In this document: positions 32,301 to 38,826 of the stretch, one piece after another
How the letters are laid out: every line of letters starts with the position of its first letter
Position numbering within the stretch: position 1 is the stretch's first letter
NCBI RefSeq assembly: GCF_035515275.1
Contig: NZ_DATJBQ010000127.1
Coordinates: 1 to 41,208, forward strand
Reading direction: 5' to 3'
Length of the DNA: 41,208 nt
Source of the DNA: Pusillimonas sp035515275
GTDB taxonomy: Bacteria; Pseudomonadota; Gammaproteobacteria; Burkholderiales; Burkholderiaceae_B
The notes under the pieces: model-generated
The model's input: only the letters and a program-made list of their open reading frames with translations
What the model was told of the DNA's origin: nothing
The model's database searches: none
Program-made: the position numbers and the translations under genes

Positions 32301-33186
32301 CTGTGACCAGTTGCGGCTGATTCGACTGCCTGGCTGCATCGTACAGATAGCGTCGTTCGTGGCCATCGGGGCGGATCACGGCCGTCAGGCGCAGCGCCGG
32401 TGAGTTTGGGCCGGCTGGCTCGTACGCATAGTTGAACCGCCCCAGCGGTGTGTCGATGGCGCTGATGTAGCGGCGGCTGCCGCTAATGCGGTAATGGAGG
32501 CCCAGTACGGCGGGCGGTTCGCCCACTCGGCTCGCCGAAATCTGCGCAATGGCGCCGTTCAGCACACCCGGCCGAGCATGCCGAATGATATCGACGATGT
32601 CGAAGTGGTTCGTTCGGGCTGCGGCATGCCCGGCGTAGCGGATGGTTGCAGGCCCGACCTGCATACGCTGTGCTGTCGCAATGCGCAGCAGGCGGCCCTG
32701 CGCGTCGAAACGCAGGCTGCGACCGTCGGGCCAGATCCAGACCCAGTGTTCGCCGTCGGCGTGCAAGACGCCGTGGCGATTGCTTATGGGCAACCGGCCG
32801 GCGTGCCCGAAGTAAACGCGGCTTCCGTCGGCCTGCACGATCTGGATGTGTCCCGCCACGTGATACAGGCGGGTGTCGTACGACAGTTGCCAGCCCTGGC
32901 CGAAGGCGCCGTGCCGGGGGTCGCGCGAGTTGTAATGGCGAATCACCTGCAATAACGGAAAGGCTTTACTGGCCGGGAGGTCAAGTTCTTCTTGGTGTTT
33001 GTTGCCGGTCGCCAGGTGTACGGGGTTTCCGATAGCCAGATTAAGCCCGGGCTCATCGGGGCCTTGCGTGGCGATTCCGCCCCCAGAGCAAGGGTGGCCC
33101 AGAGCCGGTGGCGAGCAAGTGTCTTGCGCCCCGACGGCCGCGATGGGGTAGAACAGCAAAGCAAGACACCATAGACGAGCTGCCAT
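29377..33186 (-). CDS. Sec-exported RHS-repeat protein with C-terminal DUF2235/Tle1-like lipase domain
   Basis: 1269 residues. The start at 33186 has AAGGGAA about 8 bases before it and opens a signal peptide (MAARLWCLALLFYPIAAVGA, cleavage near residue 20). Next is a DUF6531-like entry (GNPVHLATGNKHQEELDLPA), then about 800 residues of YD/RHS repeats (for example YDHLGRLTSRRI, YDYDDQGRPRFIKA). The RHS core is near 860-928: YTPFGSARRI, LRTYDPEFGHYLEPDPLGPL and RYVDPLG. Directly after it, residues 930-1269 form an alpha/beta-hydrolase of the DUF2235/Tle1 type: FAFDGT at 931, nucleophile elbow GYSRGAALAR with Ser near 1014, Asp in GLFDTVA near 1059 and His in GAHGDIGGG near 1120. RHS cores usually encapsulate a toxin, so this is probably a secreted phospholipase. 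No immunity gene adjoins it. Confidence 0.88.
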   Translation of the reverse strand: MAARLWCLALLFYPIAAVGAQDTCSPPALGHPCSGGGIATQGPDEPGLNLAIGNPVHLATGNKHQEELDLPASKAFPLLQVIRHYNSRDPRHGAFGQGWQLSYDTRLYHVAGHIQIVQADGSRVYFGHAGRLPISNRHGVLHADGEHWVWIWPDGRSLRFDAQGRLLRIATAQRMQVGPATIRYAGHAAARTNHFDIVDIIRHARPGVLNGAIAQISASRVGEPPAVLGLHYRISGSRRYISAIDTPLGRFNYAYEPAGPNSPALRLTAVIRPDGHERRYLYDAARQSNQPQLVTGIALAAPNSAAVVLNSWAYDQYGRAIQSAKHFPQHEAYALRIQYRQPASSSQNGLTLVDSADGRRTRFEFALQTGRYKLRKVHGAPCPGCAAPGTQAEYDAFGHLMKLNGTRLKHHASGWLEHLTPNVPGWPGLQFHFNAKGLRTAWQAAATATEHTRFDDHGRPIRRLFANGDEWLYDYDDQGRPRFIKASNGKASLITRLAWSGPRLTAIRHPHENEHLGYDHLGRLTSRRIHRPLPPAPSGRHMYLDRFEYDLAHRLAVHHLPEGGALVYDWTAQGRLMQIRWRDTLGGEHEVIRAWPTQAGYRYGNGLHMALHFQQGSVRAMALEDENTPIWEQFRIQDLQGRPVQEANRVGATGWTQSWRYGYDRESRLIIARASHEPLATPGTAQATGTTHWRAWHPDGSAAALKLDNHTAQPVLVRQAGGLPREVEQFELRYGPQRRLEQVRHKGKLLDQYRHNAFGQRIYARTPREHTQYFYLGNRLIAEARHARLPGSRPQSRPITRRYIHAGHAIVGMIDYSAQAPAGTLYAVHADLMGAPHVITDQQRQIRWLAEYTPFGSARRIAGDLDFDLRLPGQTFDATTGWHDNLLRTYDPEFGHYLEPDPLGPLPGTQAMGYAAQQPRRYVDPLGLLLFAFDGTRQNAHTRSNVWLLSRRYQDGSVYYHSGPGNPYYLDLDTVAAHTAPQIIETQWQHLLNALHGTLPQGEQPVPIDIIGYSRGAALARHFGNLVEQHVDRGLFSYADPLRGQISTCVDLRFMGLFDTVAQFGVGGQLNELYDFRISAAWGWVAHAVALHERRWLFPLLAAAQGMTDNIIEAPFIGAHGDIGGGSPPNTPGTAHGDLSDVALNWMLWQAQAAAVPLKALDDDQTVVSSPILHDQRSTTARSVQDSDRRVDGPDASKALDYQDQHERLGRRQRDATEALIQRYDNWRRSSSDAVGTVDLDAYARWLYDELGWHQAPMQATPSENQAII

Positions 33187-33280
33187 GAGTGTTTCCCTTT
33201 ACGGAAAACCACAATTTTGTCGCTTGGCAGTGCCTGGATGTTAGGGTAGTGTAGAAGTTCGTCTATTGAGGAAAACCGAG

Positions 33281-33625
33281 ATGCTAGTTGTCTTTTATTC
33301 CAAGCCCGCCGCCGAAGTGCTTATGTTCGCGCAACATGCGCTGCCTATCCTCAAGGCAGCCGGCAAACCGTACACTGATACGCTTCCCGAGCGTGGCGTC
33401 ATTACTCATGACCAATTGGCCGGCGCCATTGCAGGCATTGAAAAAGCCATCGCCGAAGGCCCGCCGCCGCAAGATATTGAAAGCGACGACGAGAACGACG
33501 ACCGCGAGCACCCCATTTCGTTGCCCGTCAGCTTTCGTCAGCGATCATTTCCATTGCTGGCCATGCTGCGTCTGGCCCAGAAGCATCAGGCCGACGTCAC
33601 ATGGGAGCCGGCCCCTTCGTGGTAG
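33281..33625 (+). CDS. DUF1840 family protein
   Basis: 114 residues from the ATG at 33281 with GAGG upstream (a TTG 15 bases earlier is less likely). It resembles the DUF1840 family, small betaproteobacterial proteins of unknown function. It begins MLVVFYSKPAAEVLMFAQHA, has an acidic low-complexity stretch DIESDDENDDREH around residue 70 and ends with FPLLAMLRLAQKHQADVTWE. No signal peptide or membrane segment. It is divergent from the RHS gene with a 94-bp shared upstream region; on present evidence it is housekeeping and not the RHS immunity protein, since it is cytoplasmic and the family occurs without RHS neighbours. Confidence 0.82.
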   Translation: MLVVFYSKPAAEVLMFAQHALPILKAAGKPYTDTLPERGVITHDQLAGAIAGIEKAIAEGPPPQDIESDDENDDREHPISLPVSFRQRSFPLLAMLRLAQKHQADVTWEPAPSW

Positions 33626-33638
33626 CGTAAGGGGCCGG
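33608..33638. terminator. Hairpin overlapping the DUF1840 stop, between convergent genes
   Basis: CCGGCCCCTT (33608-33617) pairs with AAGGGGCCGG (33629-33638), a perfect 10-bp stem whose loop contains the TAG stop. A T- and G-rich stretch follows on the plus strand. It lies 20 bases from the leuA stop on the other strand. Confidence 0.6.
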
Positions 33639-33658
33639 TTGGTTGGGTGGCTGTTTGC

Positions 33659-35359
33659 TTAAACAGCCATGGCCGAGGCTTTTTGGGTCGGGTGGGCCGC
33701 AGCGTGGCGGTTCACCGCGCTTAATATCGCCAGGAACGAGGCCGTGACAATATCCGCATTGATGCCTACCCCGAAACCGGTGCTTGAGTCGCCGATTCGG
33801 GCTTCGACATAGCAGGCGGCCTTGGTTTCTGTGCCCGTGCCAATGGCGTGTTCGTGGTAATCCATAATACGAATATCCAGATCAAGCGCATTGACAAAGG
33901 CCGAAATCGCGCCGTCGCCGTGGCCGGTTAACTGACGGGTCTCGCCTTCGTGTTGAAGTTCGACCTCGATCGAGAATTGCTCTCCGGTTTTGGCCTCGGG
34001 TGTGCCGGTAATGCGGTGGCGCACCAGTTTCCAGGGGGTGTTCAGGCCAAGATATTCGCTGCTGAACAGGTTGTAGACCGCGTCCGAGGTTACTTCGGCG
34101 CCGGTTTCGTCTGAAACACGCTGAATGGCGCGGCTGAATTCAATTTGCAGGCGGCGCGGCAACACAAGGCCGTGCTCTTGCTCGAGCAGGTACGATACCC
34201 CGCCTTTGCCCGACTGGCTGTTGACGCGTATGACGGCGTCGTAGCTGCGGCCAAGGTCGGCCGGGTCGATGGGCAAGTACGGAACTTCCCAGAGCGCGTT
34301 GGGTTGCTGCTGGGCAAAGCCTTTTTTAATCGCGTCTTGGTGCGAACCCGAGAACGCGGTAAAGACCAGGTCGCCTGCGTAGGGGTGACGGGGGTGCACC
34401 GGCAACTGGTTGCAGTATTCAACACAGCGCCGAACTTCATCGATGTCGGAAAAATCGAGCCCCGGGTTGATGCCTTGGGTATACAAGTTGAGCGCAAGCG
34501 TGACCAGGTCGACGTTGCCGGTGCGCTCGCCGTTGCCGAACAAACAGCCTTCGACGCGGTCGGCGCCCGCCATGACGGCGAATTCGGCGGCCGCCACGGC
34601 GGTTCCCCGGTCGTTATGCGGGTGCACGCTAAGCACGATGCAGTCGCGCTGCTTAAGGTTGTTGTGCATCCATTCGATCTGGTCGGCGTAAAGATTGGGC
34701 GTAGTCGCCTCGATCGTGGCGGGCAGATTGAAGATAATCTTGGATTCCGGCGTGGGCTGCCATGCTTCGCACACTGCGTTACACACTTCAAGGGCAAACT
34801 CGGGCTCGGTGGTGCTGAAGACTTCAGGCGAGTATTCGTAGCGCCACGAGGTTTCGGGGTGCTGCGAGGTATATTGCTTGACCAGCTTGGTGCCCGTGAC
34901 GGCAAGCTCGCGCACTTCGTCTTTGCTCATGTTGAAGACGATTTTGCGAAATGCGGGGGCACATGCGTTGTACAGGTGAATAATGGCTTTCTTGGCGCCC
35001 GCGGCGGCCTCGACCGTGCGCTGTATCAGGTCTTCGCGCGATTGGGTCAGGGCAATAATGGTGACGTCGTCAGGAATACGCTTTTCGTCCACCAGTTTGC
35101 GTACGAAATCGTAATCGGTTTGCGAGGCCGAGGGGAAGCCCACTTCGATCTCTTTAAAGCCGATCTTCAGCAACTGCTCAAAAAACCGCAGCTTGCGGTC
35201 AACGCTCATGGGTTCGATCAGCGACTGGTTACCGTCGCGCAGGTCGGTACTCATCCAGATGGGCGGATGTGTAATACGCTTGCTGGGCCACGTGCGTTCA
35301 GAGTAGTCTTGATCGAACGCAACAAACGGACGATATTTATCGGATGGGTTTGAAAGCAT
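33659..35359 (-). CDS. leuA: 2-isopropylmalate synthase (long LeuA2 type)
   Basis: 566 residues, the long form. It condenses 2-oxoisovalerate with acetyl-CoA in the first committed step of leucine synthesis. The metal and substrate motif STDLRDGNQSLIEPM is at about 38-52, the second signature LSVHPHNDRGTAVAAAEFAV near 240-260, and the C-terminal part from about 435 is the LeuA dimer regulatory domain that binds leucine (feedback inhibition). AGGTG precedes the start codon on the minus strand. A 49-codon leader with clustered Leu codons and a terminator lie upstream, so expression is probably also controlled by attenuation. No leuBCD genes are nearby. Confidence 0.96.
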   Translation of the reverse strand: MLSNPSDKYRPFVAFDQDYSERTWPSKRITHPPIWMSTDLRDGNQSLIEPMSVDRKLRFFEQLLKIGFKEIEVGFPSASQTDYDFVRKLVDEKRIPDDVTIIALTQSREDLIQRTVEAAAGAKKAIIHLYNACAPAFRKIVFNMSKDEVRELAVTGTKLVKQYTSQHPETSWRYEYSPEVFSTTEPEFALEVCNAVCEAWQPTPESKIIFNLPATIEATTPNLYADQIEWMHNNLKQRDCIVLSVHPHNDRGTAVAAAEFAVMAGADRVEGCLFGNGERTGNVDLVTLALNLYTQGINPGLDFSDIDEVRRCVEYCNQLPVHPRHPYAGDLVFTAFSGSHQDAIKKGFAQQQPNALWEVPYLPIDPADLGRSYDAVIRVNSQSGKGGVSYLLEQEHGLVLPRRLQIEFSRAIQRVSDETGAEVTSDAVYNLFSSEYLGLNTPWKLVRHRITGTPEAKTGEQFSIEVELQHEGETRQLTGHGDGAISAFVNALDLDIRIMDYHEHAIGTGTETKAACYVEARIGDSSTGFGVGINADIVTASFLAILSAVNRHAAAHPTQKASAMAV

Positions 35360-35468
35360 AAAGCACCTATTTACTAATTTTGTGTGTGGGTATCAGTTGT
35401 GGCGCTGGTGGAAGGCGAAGCCGGCTTGTGCAGCCGAGTAAGACAAACTGATAGGTATCGGCGTGGCG

Positions 35469-35510
35469 AAAAGGCTGCCGAACTGCCACACGACGCTAGG
35501 CTCGGCAACC
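35469..35510 (-). terminator. Attenuator-like terminator in the leuA leader
   Basis: On the minus strand GGTTGCCGA (35510-35502) pairs with TCGGCAGCC (35481-35473), nine pairs including one G-U, with a further GCC/GGC inside, then TTTT (35472-35469). It begins five bases after the Leu-codon cluster of the leader frame, whose stop lies in the loop, and stands about 110 bases before leuA. CGGCAA in the early leader (minus strand of 35602-35607) could pair with TTGCCG of the left arm and act as part of an antiterminator; I have not folded it. Confidence 0.65.
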
Positions 35511-35645
35511 GATCGGTAGCAGCAGCGATAGGGCCGAAGCAAAGGAAGGAGCGCGGCGAGCGCCGGCTTGAGCAAGGCACGCAACCCCACCGGCAAATGT
35601 ATTGCCGTTGCTGAAAGCGGTAGGGGTGACGTACTGAGGGTTCAT
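35496..35645 (-). CDS. leuL: Putative leuA leader peptide
   Basis: A 49-residue frame beginning MNPQYVTPTAFSNG and ending SFASALSLLLPIGCRA, then TAG. Codons 39-43 are CTA TCG CTG CTG CTA: four leucines in five codons, two of them the codon CTA, which I expect to be rare in so GC-rich a genome, just before a terminator hairpin and upstream of leuA. This is the layout of branched-chain amino acid attenuators: ribosome stalling at Leu codons when leucine is scarce would change the fold. The weak point is initiation: no clear Shine-Dalgarno precedes the ATG, and TATAAAT right before it could be a -10, which would exclude this start. It begins 10 bases after the upstream gene's stop, so coupling is possible. 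Confidence 0.6.
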   Translation of the reverse strand: MNPQYVTPTAFSNGNTFAGGVACLAQAGARRAPSFASALSLLLPIGCRA

Positions 35646-35654
35646 ATTTATAGT

Positions 35655-36221
35655 CTAAACATTGTTACGCTCGGGTGCAAGGGTGTCGGGTGTCGTTGCG
35701 CCCAGTATTTGAGCCTGTTGGCGCGCCAGTACGATTTTTGCGGCTCTGCCCGAGCGCAGTTCGGCGGCAGCGTGTTGTAAAACGCCAACGGTTACTGGGC
35801 GGCTGCGATCTTGCCAGGCCCAGCGCAAGACTTCGCGGGCAGGTTCAGACAGTTGGCCGGCCAAGGCCTGGAAAGTGTCGGCGGAAACAATCTTGCCCCG
35901 CACGTGCTGTCGGCGAGACTGCACGAAACCCACCAGAAAATACGCGATGATAAGCGTGCACAGCGCAACAAGTGCCCACCAGAAAAATGCGTTGTAGCGC
36001 TGCAGGAAAGCAGTGGCCTCGGCGCCAAGCACCTGCAAGCCCGAGTAATCCATTCTGGCGCCGAACGCCACGAGCCGGTTCAGCAGCACATACCAGACCA
36101 GGGCCACCACCGCTACCACCACGGTGCACAGGATTTTTTGCGTTGCTGTAAGCTTGAGCAGCGTACTGCGCAAGATCGCATGGTCTTGTGGGGTCGCCAG
36201 GGTGCTTGAATTTTGTTTCAT
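35655..36221 (-). CDS. Two-helix membrane protein of unknown function
   Basis: 188 residues, not recognised. After a hydrophilic start (MKQNSSTLATPQDHAIL) there are two membrane helices, about 29-48 (ILCTVVVAVVALVWYVLL) and about 80-101 (FFWWALVALCTLIIAYFLVGF), separated by about 30 residues. A soluble C-terminal domain from about 105 (GKIVSADTFQALAGQLSEPA) to the end looks helical. No signal for secretion beyond the helices. It starts 16 bases from the rpoN start on the opposite strand and ends 10 bases before the leuA leader, with which it may be cotranscribed. Confidence 0.75.
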   Translation of the reverse strand: MKQNSSTLATPQDHAILRSTLLKLTATQKILCTVVVAVVALVWYVLLNRLVAFGARMDYSGLQVLGAEATAFLQRYNAFFWWALVALCTLIIAYFLVGFVQSRRQHVRGKIVSADTFQALAGQLSEPAREVLRWAWQDRSRPVTVGVLQHAAAELRSGRAAKIVLARQQAQILGATTPDTLAPERNNV

Positions 36222-36237
36222 GCCAATAATTTTACCT

Positions 36238-37638
36238 ATGCAATCGCGCCAGTCGATCGAATTACGCCAGCATCAGCGTCTTGCGCTGACTCCGCAGCTG
36301 CAGCAAGCCATACGGCTGTTGCAGTATTCGTCACAGGATCTCGAGCAAGAAGTGGCGCAGGCCTTGCAGGACAATCCGTTGCTCGAACAAGTAGAAGAGT
36401 ATGACACCGAAGGCGCCGAGGCGGAACAGGGCGATACACAAAGCGATGCAAGTTTTGGCGAGGCGCGTCTTTCGTCGCCCTTGCGGCGCGACGTTGACGA
36501 CGACTATGTGCGTCCCGAAGCTGCACCCGCTGCCGATTTGCGACAGCATCTTCTGGAGCAGTTGCGCCTGACGCGTGCCACCGCGCGCGATCGGGTTCTG
36601 GTCGAGCTCTTGATCGACGAGCTGGATGATAACGGCTACCTGGTCACCCCGCTATCTGAACTGGTTGCCTTGTTGCCCGAAGAGCTGGGTGTTGAGCGTG
36701 AAGAATGGCAGACCGCGCTGCGTCTGCTGCAATCGTTTGACCCCGCCGGCGTCGGTGCCGTGTCGGTCCCCGATTGCCTGTTGTTGCAGCTGGATCGGCG
36801 CGAGACCCAGGTTGGCGCAGAAGTTTTGGCCTGCGCGCGCGAGCTGGCGCGCGATCATCTGAGCCTGCTCGCAACGGGTGACCTTGTGCCGTTGCGTCGT
36901 CAATTAAGGTGCGAGCTTGAGGTGCTGCGCGAGGCGCGCCGCTTATTGCTGCAATTAGACCCAAAGCCGGGGCGGGACTGGGCGCAGAACGTGGCCGACT
37001 ATGTTCGACCTGAAGTGGTGGTGCGCAAGTCTTCGGGCCGCTGGAAGGCGTCGATCAATCCTGCGGCTGTTCCGGCCTTGCGCGTCAACGCAGACTACGA
37101 ACGCATTATTCGGCAGACGCGGCAAACGGGTGATGCCGCCCTGCAACAACAAGTGCAGCAGGCGCACGGCCTGATCAAGGGCATACATCAACGTTACGAA
37201 ACGATCTTGCGTGTGGCTGAAGCTGTCGTCGAGCGTCAGCAAGCGTTTTTTGAACAGGGTTCGCAGGCCATGGCCCCCCTTGTGCTGCGCGATATTGCGC
37301 AGGTGCTTGGCATGCATGAGTCGACCGTGTCGCGTGCAACGCGAGGCAAGTATGCGCAGACCCCTTGGGGGGTGTTCGAGTTGAAGTTCTTTTTTACAAC
37401 AGCAGTAGGGCTGGACGACGGCGACGCGACCTCGGCCGCGGCGGTGCGCTCGTTGATTCAAGAACTGGTCGAGCGCGAGCCTGAAGGCAAGCCGCTTTCG
37501 GACAATCGTCTCGCGGCGTTGCTGGCCGAGCGGGGCGTCGTGATCGCCCGGCGCACGGTGGCCAAGTATCGCGAGGCGGCGGGTATACCGGCGGCATCGT
37601 CAAGACGCGCAAGGGCTCGCCTTCAAGGGGCCCAATGA
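36238..37638 (+). CDS. rpoN: RNA polymerase sigma-54 factor
   Basis: 466 residues from the ATG at 36238, where the Gln-rich region I begins as family members do (MQSRQSIELRQHQRLALTPQ). Region I interacts with AAA+ activators; an acidic region II follows (EEYDTEGAEAEQGDTQSD); region III has the core-binding and DNA-binding parts, including the crosslink region PWGVFELKFFFTTAVG; the RpoN box is ARRTVAKYREAAGIP near the C-terminus and reads the -24 element. The usual lptAB-rpoN-hpf-ptsN neighbourhood is absent: a divergent membrane-protein gene is upstream, and bfd and bfr are downstream. The promoter must lie inside the divergent gene because the gap is 16 bases. Confidence 0.94.
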   Translation: MQSRQSIELRQHQRLALTPQLQQAIRLLQYSSQDLEQEVAQALQDNPLLEQVEEYDTEGAEAEQGDTQSDASFGEARLSSPLRRDVDDDYVRPEAAPAADLRQHLLEQLRLTRATARDRVLVELLIDELDDNGYLVTPLSELVALLPEELGVEREEWQTALRLLQSFDPAGVGAVSVPDCLLLQLDRRETQVGAEVLACARELARDHLSLLATGDLVPLRRQLRCELEVLREARRLLLQLDPKPGRDWAQNVADYVRPEVVVRKSSGRWKASINPAAVPALRVNADYERIIRQTRQTGDAALQQQVQQAHGLIKGIHQRYETILRVAEAVVERQQAFFEQGSQAMAPLVLRDIAQVLGMHESTVSRATRGKYAQTPWGVFELKFFFTTAVGLDDGDATSAAAVRSLIQELVEREPEGKPLSDNRLAALLAERGVVIARRTVAKYREAAGIPAASSRRARARLQGAQ

Positions 37639-37655
37639 GCCCTACAGGTTTTTTT
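37627..37655 (+). terminator. Probable terminator overlapping the rpoN stop
   Basis: GGGC (37628-37631) and GCCC (37639-37642) form a short stem around the TGA, followed by TACAGG and seven T (37649-37655). The stem is weak but the T run is strong. Confidence 0.45.
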
Positions 37656-37671
37656 ACAATTTTCTGAAGTG

Positions 37672-37706
37672 GGCTCGGCCCCAAAGCGTTGCTTTTTGTC
37701 CGAGCC
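37672..37706 (+). repeat. Inverted repeat between rpoN and bfd
   Basis: GGCTCGG (37672-37678) pairs with CCGAGCC (37700-37706), and AAAGC/GCTTT lies within. It could be a second rpoN terminator or structure around the bfd -35 region. Confidence 0.5.
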
Positions 37707-37727
37707 TAGATAATAATGGTTCTCATG
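37689..37727 (+). promoter_or_regulatory. bfd promoter with Fur-box-like sequence
   Basis: TTGCTT (37689-37694), a 17-base spacer, then AATAAT (37712-37717): a good sigma-70 promoter. Transcription would start near 37724, one base before the bfd ATG at 37725. GATAATAATGGTTCTCATG (37709-37727) matches the 19-bp Fur consensus at 12 positions by my count and covers the -10, which fits iron repression. Both are unproven. Confidence 0.5.
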
Positions 37728-37991
37728 TATATTTGCATATGCCGCGCAGTTACCGAGCGCCAAGTCATCAACGCCGTTGCCGACGGCGCCGAAACCCTGG
37801 TCGACCTTCAAATTGACCTGGGGGTTGCCATGTGTTGTGGCCGTTGCGCCGACACTGCCAGCGAATACCTGCCCGGCGGGCGCGAGGCCGAGTACCTCTC
37901 TGCCACCGAAATTGACGCCGTGGCTGAAGTGGCCGCCAACGACGCGTCGGTAGGCGGTATGGTGGTTCATGCCGTTGCTCGCCGCGCCTAG
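37725..37991 (+). CDS. bfd: Bacterioferritin-associated ferredoxin
   Basis: 88 residues from the ATG at 37725 (MYICICRAVTERQV), the start used by the family; an in-frame ATG at 37716 would add MVL. The small [2Fe-2S] protein gives electrons to bacterioferritin to release stored iron when iron is short. Cys4, Cys6, Cys38 and Cys41 (CIC and CCGRC) fall at exactly the positions of E. coli Bfd. The C-terminal 25 residues are beyond the minimal domain. There is no Shine-Dalgarno sequence, and the promoter position suggests a leaderless mRNA. The bacterioferritin gene follows after 341 bases. Confidence 0.93.
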   Translation: MYICICRAVTERQVINAVADGAETLVDLQIDLGVAMCCGRCADTASEYLPGGREAEYLSATEIDAVAEVAANDASVGGMVVHAVARRA

Positions 37992-38332
37992 TGTTGGGTT
38001 GCAACAGGTAACAAAATTATCGGTGCGCGCCCAGAAACCGGGCACCGCGGCAAATTGCCCCGATCTGCCCCGGTAGTCATATGTGGTTACCACGGTTTCA
38101 CGCTTTGGGGGGCCTCAAACGGCAAGCCAGAGCGTAGTTGCCCGCCAACTGATAGCAACAAAGAAACGTATTCCCATTTCGCAAAATTCGTGTGTTTATG
38201 CGGGTTTCCTGGTGCCTGAACGGAACTCGATGCGGCTGATTATTTAACCTTGTCGTGGTAGGCTACTACCCATAAGACAAGAAGTAATCATGATGCCGCG
38301 CGAGCGGCTCCAGGGCTTATCAGGAGAACCCC
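37992..38332. other. 341-bp gap between bfd and bfr
   Basis: No gene seen. CGGTGC (38021-38026) and GCACCG (38042-38047) with GC-rich sequence between could end the bfd transcript but lack a T run. The palindrome GTGGTTACCAC is near 38083-38093. A larger hairpin before bfr is listed separately. The separation means bfr probably has its own promoter. Confidence 0.6.
38249..38281 (+). promoter_or_regulatory. Dyad symmetry upstream of bfr
   Basis: CTTGTC (38249-38254) with GACAAG (38276-38281), and inside it GGTAG-GCTA-CTACC (38257-38270). It lies about 50 bases before the bfr start. It may be a regulator site at the bfr promoter or a 5'-UTR hairpin; I cannot assign a regulator. Confidence 0.4.
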
Positions 38333-38803
38333 ATGAAAGGCGACGCTACTGTTATTCAGCATCTGAACAAGCAGCTTACCAACGAGCTTACGGCCATCAA
38401 CCAGTATTTTCTGCATGCGCGCATGCTTAATCATTGGGGCCTGAACAAGCTGGGCAAGCACGAGTACGACGAATCAATCGGCGAAATGAAGCACGCCGAC
38501 CGCCTGATCGAACGCATCTTCATGCTCGATGGCCTTCCCAATCTGCAAGACCTTCATAAGCTGCGCATCGGCGAAAACGTTCCAGAAATTCTGGCGTGCG
38601 ATCTAAAGCTGGAAACCGCCGCCCACACCACGGTAACCGAGGCTATCGCCTATTGCGAGTCGGTACGCGACTACGTGTCACGCGATCTGCTCGCCGAAAT
38701 CCTTGACGACACCGAAGAGCATATCGATTGGTTGGAAACCCAGATTGAACTGGTCGAGAAAGTAGGGCTGCAAAATTACTTGCAGTCGCAAATGGACGAG
38801 TAA
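38333..38803 (+). CDS. bfr: Bacterioferritin
   Basis: 156 residues, full length; AGGAG precedes the ATG. Bacterioferritin forms a 24-subunit haem-containing shell that oxidises ferrous iron and stores it. By numbering against E. coli Bfr, ferroxidase ligands Glu18, Glu51, His54, Glu94 and His130 and the haem ligand Met52 are all present (GEMKHAD for 50-56). Position 127, Glu in E. coli, is Thr here (DDTEEHIDW), with Glu at 128 and 129. That may alter the second iron site or simply shift the ligand. The C-terminal end KVGLQNYLQSQMDE is typical. Bfd, its reductant, is encoded upstream; a strong terminator follows. Confidence 0.94.
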   Translation: MKGDATVIQHLNKQLTNELTAINQYFLHARMLNHWGLNKLGKHEYDESIGEMKHADRLIERIFMLDGLPNLQDLHKLRIGENVPEILACDLKLETAAHTTVTEAIAYCESVRDYVSRDLLAEILDDTEEHIDWLETQIELVEKVGLQNYLQSQMDE

Positions 38804-38826
38804 TCTGATCTTTGCTGTGTATGGCG

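Noticed and set aside
33281..33625. DUF1840 gene as RHS immunity gene
   Set aside because: It is divergent from the toxin gene, has no signal peptide although the lipase would act at the envelope, and belongs to a family found widely without RHS genes.
34145..35353. 402-codon plus-strand frame opposite leuA
   Set aside because: leuA motifs are intact on the minus strand; the antisense frame has no family resemblance.
35393..35596. Alternative leuA leader frame with LLPLL, starting at a TTG
   Set aside because: It has leucines but they are far from the terminator, the start is a TTG and it runs through the terminator to near leuA; the frame ending in CTA TCG CTG CTG CTA fits attenuation much better.
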